A DNA stretch of 64,000 bases. Origin: Beroe forskalii. Taxonomy: Eukaryota; Ctenophora; Nuda; Beroida; Beroidae. Positions 48,914-59,310 of the stretch are shown piece after piece. Each line of letters opens with the position of its first letter. The stretch's first letter is position 1. The notes beneath the pieces are model-generated. The model had not been told where the DNA came from, did not search any database, and saw nothing but the letters and a program-made list of their open reading frames with translations. The stretch lies in contig WFMF01000505.1 in assembly GCA_011033025.1 (NCBI GenBank), forward strand, positions 8,198-72,197, read 5' to 3'. A program made the position numbers and the translations under genes.

Positions 48914-49782
48914 TATTGATCACTATGTAACATGAGACCTTTGAATATGTTTCAATTAGTGGAACATAGCTATGAATGGAATTGCAGGTCGAATGCAATT
49001 AAAATCATGGTTTAAGGCTACAAAGGTGAACAAGGTCATCCAAACTAGGAAGTTGAGTTTTTTCGTTCGACTGTTGTGTTTGCATGACTGTTTTCAGGTC
49101 ACTTTTTTCGGTTTTATAGCCCATATCAGACATCTCGCAATGTTATTCAAACGTCAAAAAATGTTGCTTCTCTAATTTTTAGAATATATTATGCGAAGTA
49201 TGCATGCCATGTCAAATCGTCAAATGGGACAGTTCAAAATTTGGAAAATGGGACACCCTTTTGGCAGAATATTTCCATCTCATTAAACGTAATATTGCTT
49301 TTTGACCAGCTTGAATTAATAGAAATAGCATATTTTTCATTATGGAACAGCTGTTCTGGCGTATTTGGCATTTCTCATCAACTTCAAAAATTTGCTCCCT
49401 TATTCCAGCCCTGAAACTGATTTTGGCTTTTTTGCGCAATTTTATTCAAATCTGATCAAAATCTCCATCTTTAGCACTTAAAGAAATCAAAATGGTATCA
49501 AACTCTTCATATCAGGCAGCAGACAACTATGGGGACTGGGTTTTTGTGTGATGGGACAGGGTGTCCCATTTGGTAATTATGGCACTTGGAAAATGGGACG
49601 CTGCCTGTCAAATGGGACAGCTCATTATCTCAGAAACCATTCATATAAATGGCCCTGGAAGGTGCAACAGAACATATTTCAACAATTTAAGTACCCTGGA
49701 ATATCAATTTCACAAAAAGCCTAGATATTTTAGCTCAAAATGTTCATCTCAATTTATTGTCCCATTTGCCGCCTATCTCCCC
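48854..49782. mobile_element. 929-bp TA-flanked MITE inside the retroelement
   Basis: Ends GGGGAGATAGGCGGCAAATG and its reverse complement. TA lies on both sides (48852-48853 and 49783-49784). Subterminal AAATGGGACAG words repeat near both ends and in the middle. The host reading frame is in register on either side, so the insertion accounts for the break. No transposase. Confidence 0.92.
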
Positions 49783-49784
49783 TA

Positions 49785-50516
49785 CTGAATAAGGAAGAGT
49801 TTAGAGATGCTCTCAGGCTGAGATACGGCTGGCAGATCCCTAACATTCCAGCAGTTTGTGTTTGTGGAAAGAAGAATTCGGTAGACCACACTTTAATTTG
49901 CAAAAATGGTGGCTACTTGATCTTCAGACACAACAAAGTTCGAGACACAAACGCTGCGTTTCTTAGGGAAGTCTGTCATGACGTTAAGACCGAGCCTGAG
50001 CTGATCCCTATTGACTCTTCTCAGTCAATCCCTGGGAATGTGGAGGAGAGGGCCCGTCTTGACATCTCTGCTCGAGGGCTTTGGGGACCTTTCCAGAAGA
50101 CGATGTTCGATGTTAGGATCTTCCATCCGAATGCGGACTCCTACAAAGATCGGGACATCAAGTCGGTATACACCCAGCACGAGAACATTAAGAAGAGGGA
50201 GTATGAGCAGCGAGTCATCCAGGTGGAGAAGTGTAGCTTCACACCACTCGTATACAGCACGTCAGGAGGTATGGCACCTCAGGCACAGGCCTTTCATCGG
50301 AAGATTGCAGAGCTGGTTGCAGAGAAAACTAATGAGGAATATCGCGATGTTATCAGTACAATGAGAACAAAGCTGTCATTTGCCCTTCTGAAGAGTGTGC
50401 TGGTGTCAGTTAGAGGACCTCGGGGCAAGACCTCTCGTGAGCGCAAATCGCCAATTTCTGAGATTTCGTTCAATCTCATCCCAGATGGACTGAGAGGAGA
50501 TGTTTCATTTTCGTAA
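49785..50516 (+). pseudogene. Retroelement C-terminus: zinc finger and restriction-like endonuclease
   Basis: Continues the same protein after the MITE. It begins LNKEEFRDALRLRYGW, then a Cys/His finger (CVCGKKNSVDHTLICKNGG), RHNKVRD, and a segment resembling the PD-(D/E)xK endonuclease of R2/NeSL/CRE-type retroelements (ARLDISARGLW, MFDVRIF). It ends in TAA at 50514. RT followed by finger and nuclease is the order expected of restriction-like-endonuclease LINEs. The specific clade is not assigned. Confidence 0.78.
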
Positions 50517-50620
50517 TTTGATTCACCTGAAAGGTTCAGCATCAATTTCCTGTTTCGGCTTTTGAGATTTTTCGTGATTTTAATGTATCATATTGTGATC
50601 TATAGAGATGTATGGGTAAA

Positions 50621-51377
50621 CTTTTATAAAACATAATTCATAAGATGATTCATAAGATAATTCATAATTCATGAATCAATTAACAACATAAAATAATTTG
50701 ATTTATAGCATCAAAAGCATTCAGATGGATAGTCCAATTAACCAAAGTATCCATGAAGCTCTATCCATTGCAGAATACTTCTATTCATAGAAATTGATGT
50801 CTTGAAGAAAGATTTCTTTTTATTTCAAATAAATTCATAGAAACAAATAATTAAATAATGATTTATAATATTAGGATATTTTGATTTAATACTGACATTT
50901 AAGATCATTGATTCAACAGAAACATTTATTTCAAAACACGTGCCCATGGTTCATTAGAAAAATAATTCGACGGCCTTTTCATCGAATTAATTTGAATAAT
51001 TACTGCTCAAGGCAAAAAATACAAAAAATCGACTCAAGTAATTTGTCAGAATTCCATCTGCGCGTGCGCGCCACCGCGCCGCTCGCGCTAGATCGGCCGC
51101 CTAACGCGCGCGCGGGCACAGCAGGTGCAAACGACGTGGCCAATGGCCATTATGCTGAACTAAGATATATGGAAGCGAGGAAGATCAAAAAATTTTTATG
51201 TGAAATAAAGTGATCCTTCTCGGCCACTGCAGTGGACGAAAAGGCTCAACAATTTTTACATAAAAATTTTTGATCCTCCTCGGCCACGGGGTTGGACGAA
51301 AAGGCTCAAAAATTTTTACATAAAAAATTTTTATGTTAAATTTTTTATGTAAAAAAAGTGAGCCTGCTCGGCCACCG
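50621..51377 (-). repeat. Long inverted repeat, right copy
   Basis: Inverse of 37041-37785. The inner edge begins about 100 bp after the retroelement stop codon. The divergence from the left copy is visible but modest. Confidence 0.85.
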
Positions 51378-51642
51378 TATAATAGTTAGCCTACGCCCTA
51401 CACTCGCGCAACATTCCCCTAACTGCAGGGGCTTGCCGGGCCGCGCACTCCGTGCGCGTAACCAGGTCGTAGGATGTTACCCTACCCTCGCGCGCGCGGC
51501 GCAACGGTCCACATTTGGACGTCACTTTGCGCCTTCGGCAAGTCAGAAGAAAGGGACGGACATTGCCCGTCGATGATGAAAGCATTCCTAAATAACAGTG
51601 TTCCAGAGGGACCAAATTTACTCCATGTTACGGAGCTCCTTA

Positions 51643-51968
51643 GGGATTGTTCACATATTACGCAATCACCTAGGGGGAGGGAGGGGGTTTCCGAATGATT
51701 ACGTTACATGTTATTGTAACTAATACAACTACTGTAACCCATATGTGTGCAGACCGCTCGATTGAAAAAGGGAGCTCGATAGGGACGCGCAAAAATGTGT
51801 GCTTTTGACGGAATTTGTATAGAAAGTTGAAGCGAGCAGAGGAAATCCGCGCGTCTTTATCGAGGCCTCTGTCAATCGAGCGGTCTGCACACATATGCGT
51901 TTACTTGATTATGAGGGAGAGGGGGTTAAAATCAGCTAAAATTGATTACGTAATATGTGAACGATCCC
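51643..51968. mobile_element. 326-bp MITE with TTA target duplication (PIF/Harbinger-like)
   Basis: Ends GGGATTGTTCACATATTACG and the inverse of GGGATCGTTCACATATTACG. TTA is on both sides (51640-51642 and 51969-51971), a 3-bp TWA-type duplication as in PIF/Harbinger. Related ends occur at 41005-41035 and 52175-52195. Confidence 0.82.
51740..51897. mobile_element. 158-bp fold-back nested in the MITE
   Basis: CATATGTGTGCAGACCGCTC (26 bp in all) is exactly mirrored at the other end; inner GAGCTCGATAGGGACGCGC and GCGCGTCTTTATCGAGGCCTC also pair. It sits inside the TTA-flanked element. Confidence 0.85.
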
Positions 51969-52554
51969 TTATTTTGCGCACGCATGCATAAAAGGGCTCC
52001 GCAACATGATGATGGAGCAAAAACGGGGCTGGGTGATGGGAGGGGGGTTGGTCTTTGACTTAAGGGGGAGGTTGCCAAACGTTGCCTGTCCCATATTTTT
52101 GGGGCGCGCGGATGGGGCCAGGCAACGCCTGGCAAGGGGGAGGGGGTTGAAAGTGGCCTAAAAGTGATATTAATAATAATATGTGAACGATCCCAAATAA
52201 GAGAAGAGTCTCGCAAAGATGTTTTTTACATTTCACAGGGGAAAATGTGGACGGGAAGGGAAATTTGGATTACGGACGTTTGTGCATTTAAAATAAACGG
52301 GGGATGGGCTCAATATAAAAAGTCCAATTGCCAAAATCTTGCGATGTCCTTTTTGGACATCTCCATATGACTATGAGTCAAAGATGTCAAACAGTTGGGT
52401 TGGGCGAAATTACGCTTAAAAACATATAAATAACAATCCCAGAATCAATAAGCTACTAGTAGATAAAAGCCAAGACACAAAACACTAAAACAAATGTAAA
52501 TGAAGGAATGGCACGATAACCAGCAGCAATAATTAACAGTGTGTCTGTTTGATA

Positions 52555-52611
52555 TCAATCCACGGATTCCTCGTCGTTCAGAATCATGAACTTGTTCATG
52601 GAATCTGTGAT
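52555..52611 (-). CDS. EIF4B: eIF4B exon 8 (terminal)
   Basis: After a CTTCTTCAG acceptor: ITDSMNKFMILNDEESVD and a TGA at 52555-52557. Phase 0, matching exon 7. Confidence 0.88.
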   Translation of the reverse strand: MTDSMNKFMILNDEESVD

Positions 52612-55600
52612 CTGAAGAAGGGATCTGTTATGATTTACTCGACTATTTGAATTGTGCAGTATTGGGTCGAATCTACAATGTTTTTTGTATGTAGGGGGAC
52701 GGTCAACATACCTTTTCGGTTTTTTTCAAAAAATTACTGAAATATCTGAAAAACCAAATTGATTATTGATATACTGACTTTGATAAGACGGTAATTTCAG
52801 AAGGTTTACAAGGTCAACTCACAATATCCTCTGAGACGTCATCTATCTTTTGAGCGGTTGGTGTTTTGATTGGTCCTGTGCTCTGAGCCCTGGCGCTCCT
52901 CCAGTTGGCAGTGTCTGCTGGCCGGGCACCTCCGAACGGGTTAGCCTGTGGCAATGTTGGGAGAGTTGGAAACAAAGAAAAAAAAAAGTAACGAATCAAA
53001 ACCTCGATATAAATCCGATACATCCTCTCCCGCAATTTTGCAAAAGTATGTTAATGAACTGTGTCATAGACCATGGACACATCATTGGCCCCTTAGTACT
53101 ACCGATCCCTCACCTTAGGTTTTGGCTGTTTGTCAGGTTGTTTGTACTACCGATCCCTCACCTTAGGTTTTGGCTGTTTGTCAGGTTGTTTGTACTACTG
53201 ATCGCTCACCTTAGGTTTTGGTTGTTTGTAGGTTGTTAGTACTACTGATCGCTCACCTTAGGTTTGGGTTGTTTGTCAGGTTGTTTGTACGACTGATCCC
53301 TCACCTTAGGTTTTGGTTGTTTGTACTACAGATCCCTCACCTTAGGTTTTGGTTGTTTGTCAGGCTGAGGTGGTCCAGGCTGGGGAGCCCCGGCTCCCTC
53401 CGGCCGCTCCCTTATATCCACAGGTTTAGCTGCCCCGAACGGGTTGGGTTTGTTGGTGTTCTGAGACGCCTCCTGCTCTCCAGAGCCCATCGTTCTCGGC
53501 TTGATGTTGAGCCTCGGCCGTTCCCTGGGCTCCTCCCCCAGATCACCGTGCCTCACCCAAGCGTTGTCATCACGAGGCTCCTCACGAGGTCTCCAAGGGT
53601 TTCGGTCACCACCTCGGTCTCTACCTCGGTCCCCTCTTTCTCCTCGGTCATCATGACCATCCCGGAACCTGGATTACGTGAGAATTGGTATTGATCAGGA
53701 AGCAGGGAGGGAGCTTCCTGGCTTACTGGAGTTGGATGCACGTGCGTTCAGTGCAATTGATAACACCGAAATTATCAAACAAGACAAATCAGTGTGAAGT
53801 CATTAATAAGTAAACACACGAAAACCAGCTTATCTCCCATATGAGCAAGGCAATCCTCCATTTTCACGATTCATATGGAAGGCATACCAGAAAACCGCTC
53901 CAATAAACCCACAAAGTGTGAGAGGTGATATGAGCGATAATCAGAATCGTGTAATTCTTTACTCACGATCTGGGAGACTCCTTGGCAGGCTCGTTCATCT
54001 TCGTACCGAAGTCATCTCGGGAGAAGTTGTCCGTGTCACCGCCCCCTCGACCACCATAGGGCCGTGGGCTCCGCTCTTTGTCTTCGTACTTCCGGGGTCC
54101 TCGTCTGGGAATGGAGTGAGGGTATTAGGAAAGTAATAACAGAGGTTTGACTTGCATGAAGCATGAAGAGTCCTGGTAGGTGCACGATTACTTTTTAATC
54201 TCTGGGTAGTGCAAAGCCTCAGCTATCTATGTGTCCCTTTCAGTGATTCAGTCACAAATAGGAATAACCATTTGAACTGCTATGAGGATCAATTTGCACC
54301 AATAATGGCACACACAGAACATAAAACTAGGCTTTCCATTATCGGTAACAAATTTTTTATCTAGATAAACCGATAATTATTTCGGTTTTATCTAGATAAA
54401 ATTTATCTAGATAAAATCTATCATTTTAAAAACATTTTGCCACTGTCCATCTGGTTACTTTCGCTCAATATACGTCAGTCTGATATCATGGTGATTGTTG
54501 AAAAACCCGACAGGCGTTAGTGAAAAATGAGACTGTTGTTAGTGATAACACTACGTCTGGAAATTGTCAATTATACGTAATAGTGGTACCAAAGGCACTT
54601 CCGATTGGTTTCAGAAATCATTCAGGTTGATATCATTGATTTGTCAGTGTTAGACTGATGCCATAAATCCGTCACAACAGTATTAGGAATACTCAGCAGA
54701 CTACGTCAGACTGGTGTCAGTGAAACGGCAGACTGGTGTCAGTTGATAGGGCAGACTGGTGTCAGTGATACGGCAGACTGGTGTCAGTGATAAGTCAGAC
54801 TGGTGTCAGTCATACGGCAGACTGGTGCCAGTGATACGGCAGACTGGTGTCAGTGATAAGTCATACTGGTGTCAGTGATATGGGTGACTGATGTCAGTGA
54901 TAAGTCAGTTTGGTGTCAGTGATACGGCAGACAGGTGACCGTGATACGGCGTATTGGTGTCAGAGATACGGCAGACTGGTGTCAGTGATACGACAGACTG
55001 GTGTCAGTGATAAGTCATACTGGTGTCAGTGATCTGGCAGACTGATGTCAGTGATGAGTCAGACTGGTGTCAGTGATACGGCAGACAGGTGTCAGTGATA
55101 AGTCAGTTTGGTGTCAGTGATACGGCAGACAGGTGTCCGTGATACGGCATATTGGTGTCAGTGATACGGCAGACTGGTGTCAGTGATACGGCAGACTGGT
55201 GTCAGTGATACGGCAGGCGGGTGTCAGTGATACGGCAGACTGGTGTCAGTGATAAGTCATACTGGTCAGTTATATGGCAGACTGGTGTCCGTGATACGGC
55301 AGACTGGTGTCAGTGATAAGTCAGACTGGTCTCAGTGATAAGTCAGACTGGTGTCAATGATAAGTCAGACTGGTCTCAGTGACACGGCAGACTGGTGTCA
55401 GTGATACGACAGACTGGTGTCAGTGATAAGTTGTACTGGTGTCAGTGATACGGCAGACTGGTGTCAGTGATACGGCAGACTGGTGTCAGTGATAAGTTAT
55501 ACTGGTGTCAATGATAAGTCAGACTGGTCTCAGTGACACGGCAGACAGGCGTCAGTGATACGACAGACTGGTGTCAGTGATAAGTCATACTGGTGTCAGT

Positions 55601-58600
55601 GATAAGTCATACTGGTGTCAGTGATCTGGCAGACTGATGTCAGTGATGAGTCAGACTGGTGTCAGTGATACGGCAGACAGGTGTCAGTGATAAGTCAGTT
55701 TGGTGTCAGTGATACGGCAGACAGGTGTCCGTGATACGGCATATTGGTGTCAGTGATACGGCAGACTGGTGTCAGTGATACGGCAGACTGGTGTCAGTGA
55801 TACGGCAGACGGGTGTCAGTGATACGGCAGACTGGTGTCAGTGATAAGTCATACTGGTCAGTTATATGGCAGACTGGTGTCCGTGATACGGCAGACTGGT
55901 GTCAGTGATAAGTCAGACTGGTCTCAGTGATAAGTCAGACTGGTGTCAATGATAAGTCAGACTGGTCTCAGTGACACGGCAGACAGGTGTCAGTGATACG
56001 ACAGACTGGTGTCAGTGATAAGTCATACTGGTGTCAGTGATCTGGCAGACTGATGTCAGTGATGAGTCAGACTGGTGTCAGTGATACGGCAGACAGGTGT
56101 CAGTGATACGGCAGATTAGTGTCAGTGATACGGCAGACTGGTGCCATTGATACGGCAGACTGGTGTGAGTGATATTTGATACTGGTGTCAGTGATATGGT
56201 TGACTGATGTCAGTGATAAGTCAGTTTGGTGTCAGTGATACGGCAGACAGGTGACCGTGATACGGCGTATTGGTGTCAGTGATACGGCAGACTGGTGTCA
56301 GTGATACGGCAGACTGGTGTCAGTGATACGGCAGACGGGTGTCAGTGATACGGCAGACTGGTGTCAGTGATACAGCAGACTGGTTTCAGTCATCTAGCAG
56401 ATTGTTAGTGTCGGTAATAAGTCTGGCCAGTTTCAATGATAAATATCTGACTTGTGTCTGTGAATAGTGTCACTGGTGCCAGATTTGTGTCGGTATCAGT
56501 TATCCATTAAACAAGTGTCAGTGATACATCAGGATAGTTTCAACTATACATAAAATAGGTGTCTGTGGTATGTCGGACTGGTGTTGGTGTTTGGTCAGAA
56601 AGGTACCAGTGACATGCTAGACTGGTGGCAGTGATCATTCAGACTGGTGAAAGTTGAAACCAGTCCGAAAGTTAGTGTTTTTTTAATGAAATTTTTCAAT
56701 TTTACAAGCATTTTTTAACGCAAGCTTTTTTGCTATTTTATCTAGATAAAAATAATTTTTATCTAGATAAACCGATAATTTATTTTGACGAATTATCGGA
56801 GATAATTATCGGTTTCGATTATCGGACTGGAAAGCCTATATAAAACACACAGAATCTAAATTGACTTGAAAAGATCGCATCAGACACGTCCTATTGACTG
56901 GCGAAGAACACCCAATATATCGTGATATAAACTAATAGGTTCTGACTTCTACTCGTTGGTAAGGAACGGGTTCTCCGTCGTCCTGAGGTCGGACATCCCT
57001 CCGCCAGTCATCACTAGTCGTGTCCACGTAGGGTTTCCTCTCACCATCCTCGTTACTCCTTCCTCTTTCCCACTTCTCAGCACTGTCTGGAGAACAAGAG
57101 AGGGTTAGTTAACTTTAACAGGCAAAATGCTGCTATAAATTACTAGAATCTTGATACTCACATTAGTGACTAGTGACGACGTAGATATATCAATATGAAT
57201 CCTGTTTTATGATACGTCGGAATGAAATGTTCCTCATACCTGCTTCTCCTCTATCTCTATTGTCTTTTCCTGTAGCCACATCAACCTTAATAGGCCTGTT
57301 TCGGACAACTTTCTCATTCGATTTCAAGGCTCCAATCAGACCTTCTGCGGTATGGAACTCAACGTACCCAAAACCTTTGAAGTGGCCAGTATCCTTCTCT
57401 TTCAGCAGTCTTACTTCTTTCACCTGAGAGTAACGATATTCTTGAAAATGCAAGAGCCAGACATTGATCGTAAAATGTTATTTGATTCGGATTAAACGAA
57501 AGAATTTATTTATCCATCGTTTGTGGAACCCTTCGAACGCCGGGACTTGCGTCAGCGTGTCAGATATCGTCCGAAACGGAGGGTTAGTTTCACTCTTATC
57601 TCTTTTGAGGGGGTAGCCCTACGCCCTAGTTAATCTACCCCACAGTAGTACCTATTTTCAGTAGTACATATTTACCATAACTCGGCAGTTTTATTCGTTG
57701 ACGCAATCAGAAATAACGCGCATTCGTGACACCATGTAAATCAATGAAAGACGCGCAAATGCGCGTTTTAGAAATGCGAGAGATAATTTGTTGTATCATC
57801 GAAATGTCGTCGCGGGTAACGCAAACGTAAATAATGCACGGCTCAAAATGGCCCATTTGTGCCAGAGGCCTTTATTCCTGGCCGCTACGGCTCCCCTTCC
57901 ATTCACAAGACATGCAAAACATCCATAATGAACACGGCACACCTCGTCCATTATCCAACTCACAAAGTCTCGAATCCCCATCGATCATGTAAGTTGTGGT
58001 ACACGGTCAATACTTCGCCGTATATAACCACTAATTTATCGTTGAAATGTTCATTTTCTAAGGTTTCGACATGAATTATTTACATTCTCATAACTGCTTA
58101 ACTTCATCACTGATGTAACCGAATCATTTGACACTCACCGTGGCCTTGACAAACAAGTTGATGACATCGTCGTCGTTGAAGTCGAAGGGTAGGTTCCCTA
58201 CGAAGGCAGTGAAGGGCGGACTCCGGGGCACTTTGCTGGGGTCGAAGGAGCCCTCCCTTTGGGCACGGGGGGCACTGGGCAGCGCGCTGACATCAAACGA
58301 GGCAGGGGCATTCACTACCACGGGATCTGAGGATGACGGTTGGTTAGTGCTGTAGTCGGCGTGTCTATCTTCAATAAGCACAAAAACATGCCCAATTTTA
58401 ATAAGATGATAGGTTAGGGAAAAGTTTTAAGCTTTACCTGGTTTACTGAGGTCAGTGGAGGACCACATACCTGGTTTACTGAGGTCAGTGGAGGACTCTG
58501 CGGACCATGTTGGAGCTGCTACTGGTGTCACAGGAGCGTCATCACCCAGGAACTGTGACAGGTGTAAGACTTGTCCCTTCTTGGCCCCTCCTTTACGTTT

Positions 58601-58606
58601 AACCAT
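52555..58606 (-). CDS. EIF4B: eIF4B, eukaryotic translation initiation factor 4B (8 exons seen)
   Basis: Cofactor of the eIF4A helicase that binds RNA and helps recruit the 43S ribosome to mRNA in the cytoplasm. Exon 1 encodes the family's N-terminus (KKGQVLHLSQFLGDDAP). Exons 2-3 hold the RRM, with RNP2 (TAFVGNLPF) and RNP1 (KGFGYVEF). Exons 4-6 are rich in Asp, Arg, Gly and Tyr, like the self-association (DRYG) region, and include the family signature RPRLNIKPR followed by NPFGAAKPVD; exon 7 repeats this as NPFGGARPAD. Exon 8 ends MNKFMILNDEESVD. All junctions agree in phase except exon 4 to 5, where at least one exon (length 3n+2) seems missing from my reading. Introns hold a hAT-like element and splice-site duplications. 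Confidence 0.93.
52823..52945 (-). CDS. EIF4B: eIF4B exon 7
   Basis: 41 codons between TTGCCACAG and GTGAGTTG. It carries a second NPFG-ARPADTANW motif and ends KIDDVSEDI. Phase 0 at both ends. Confidence 0.9.
53092..53370 (-). repeat. 48-bp array duplicating the exon 6 donor
   Basis: Six copies of the end of exon 6 plus its donor (KPK then GTGAGGGATC or GTGAGCGATC), at 53331-53340 (authentic), 53295-53304, 53247-53256, 53200-53209, 53152-53161 and 53104-53113. Spacing is mostly 47-48 bp, with one 36-bp step. Reading past the authentic donor meets TAG after four codons, so use of later copies would add an early stop. Confidence 0.88.
53341..53668 (-). CDS. EIF4B: eIF4B exon 6
   Basis: Begins with FRDGHDDR after a CGTAATCCAG acceptor (phase 2 entry) and contains GDRNPWRPREEPRDDNAW, ERPRLNIKPRT and NPFGAAKPVD. 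It ends QPDKQPKPK before GTGAGG. Confidence 0.92.
53967..54104 (-). CDS. EIF4B: eIF4B exon 5
   Basis: RGPRKYEDKERSPRPYGG, then DNFSRDDFGTKMNEPAKESP, between CATTCCCAG and GTGAGTAA. Entry needs two bases of a codon from the preceding exon; exon 4 as read ends on a whole codon, so the junction is unresolved. Confidence 0.85.
54328..56838. mobile_element. 2.5 kb hAT-like element carrying a 22-bp minisatellite, in eIF4B intron 4
   Basis: Ends TAGGCTTTCC and GGAAAGCCTA, with further pairing ATTATCGG words and repeated TTTATCTAGATAAA palindromes near both ends. The 8-bp flanks CATAAAAC and TATAAAAC differ at one base, as for an aged hAT target duplication. The body (about 54690-56640) is the AGACTGGTGTCAGTGATACGGC array. 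No transposase. Confidence 0.85.
54690..56640. repeat. 22-bp minisatellite (AGACTGGTGTCAGTGATACG)
   Basis: About 85 copies with variants (AAGTCAGACTGG, ACGGCAGACAGG). A higher-order duplication of several hundred bp is visible: about 55010-55400 resembles 55610-55980. Confidence 0.92.
56953..57086 (-). CDS. EIF4B: eIF4B exon 4
   Basis: SAEKWERGRSNEDGERKPYV and DTTSDDWRRDVRPQDDGEP between GTTCTCCAG and GTAGAAG. The donor is the only good one before an in-frame TAG; it ends in phase 0. Confidence 0.8.
57240..57423 (-). CDS. EIF4B: eIF4B exon 3 (second half of RRM)
   Basis: VKEVRLLKEKDTGHFKGFGY, then VEFHTAEGLIGALKSNEK and RPIKVDVA. RNP1 is intact. Acceptor TACTCTCAG, donor GTATGAGG in phase 1. 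Confidence 0.93.
57424..58138. other. eIF4B intron 2 with a dispersed repeat
   Basis: No exon seen. The part at 57900-58030 (CTCGTCCATTATCC, CATGTAAGTTGTGG) belongs to the repeat also at 2590-2790 and 34620-34700. Confidence 0.6.
58139..58326 (-). CDS. EIF4B: eIF4B exon 2 (first half of RRM)
   Basis: After CATCCTCAG: PVVVNAPASFDVSALPSAPR, then PRSPPFTAFVGNLPFDFNDD and VINLFVKAT. RNP2 is TAFVGNLPF. Donor GTGAGTGTC. Confidence 0.93.
58437..58498 (-). repeat. 33-bp tandem duplication of a 5' splice site
   Basis: CTGGTTTACTGAGGTCAGTG plus GAGGAC occurs twice, offset by 33 bp, each with a donor on the minus strand. Confidence 0.9.
58438..58606 (-). CDS. EIF4B: eIF4B exon 1 with duplicated donor
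   Basis: ATG at 58604-58606; MVKRKGGAKKGQVLHLSQFL matches the Lys-rich start of the family. The exon end is tandemly duplicated: CAG/GTATGTGG after 58471 and, 33 bp on, CAG/GTAAAGC after 58438. Both donors are canonical and in the same phase. The 11 extra codons (including MWSSTDLSKP) are open, so both isoforms would be readable. The proximal donor gives an exon of 58471-58606. Confidence 0.9.
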
Positions 58607-59310
58607 TCAGAATGAAGCGCTAATTGCAGCGGGTTAGTTAGTGGGGAGGGACGAGGGTAATCATTATATAGTCATTAGAGGGTAGTTGTTATATAATAGT
58701 TAGTGAAGGGAAATGGAAATACAGATACTATATGAATTATAATCAACAAAAAAATTTGATCCAATCTACTCAAAAGCGCAAAAGCTTAACAGATCGATGA
58801 TGAATGAGGCACATTGTGCAGTGGATAAATTGTTAAAGAATAAAATAAATAATTACATTATCCGTCACTATCACAGTTTAATGATAACTCAACGCACATT
58901 AAGTTATGTTGTCAATGCAAATTAAAAGATGTTTTTATCCACAATTGTTTGAATCTTGATCCTTCATCGAAGTATTACATTGGAAAGCTAACACAACGAT
59001 CGAATATTTGGGCCCGTTTTCTGATTTCGTCTGCTTCGCATATAATCCACATTTCATCATCACACATTTCATTATCTATTAGCCATCATACTTATATTAC
59101 ATTGAACTCTTGTCACATGTTAGTTTATCAGGAAGTATTTATGGCAATGGCATAGCTCACATTTCAAGCTTTCCAAAGACACACTTCACGGAGCCCCTGC
59201 TTCAACTCAATTCGACTAGCTCTGGAAGCGGTTTCGTGGTAATCTCAGTTCCGGCATGATTTGGCTTGATTCGACCAGCTCCTGTTTGTAGTATCAACGA
59301 TAAGATCTCA
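58607..59310. other. Intergenic gap upstream of eIF4B
   Basis: AT-rich; presumably contains the eIF4B promoter and 5' UTR together with the 3' UTR of the next minus-strand gene. No distinctive promoter element is recognised. Confidence 0.5.

Larger units (their letters stand above)
37041..51377. mobile_element. Candidate 14.3 kb element with about 750-bp inverted repeats and TA flanks
   Basis: 37041-37785 and 50621-51377 are inverted copies, from CGGTGGCCGAGCAGGCTCAC at the outer tips to TTATGTTTTATAAAAG at the inner edges. TA adjoins both tips (37039-37040 and 51378-51379). Between them lie repeats, a satellite fold-back and a broken retroelement. This fits one giant long-TIR transposon with nested insertions, or two separate inverted copies. 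A third copy of the terminus lies inside (45488-45739). No transposase is recognised. Confidence 0.55.
51378..52554. other. Intergenic with MITEs, downstream of eIF4B
   Basis: Holds the TTA-flanked MITE (51643-51968) with a nested fold-back, then a GC-rich piece with G-runs and a lone ATATGTGAACGATCCC end (52150-52195). From 52200 to the eIF4B stop it is AT-rich; part is probably eIF4B 3' UTR. Confidence 0.55.

Noticed and set aside
53218-53694. Plus-strand ORF rich in HLRFWLFVRLFV
   Set aside because: It is the antisense of eIF4B exon 6 and of the 48-bp donor array.
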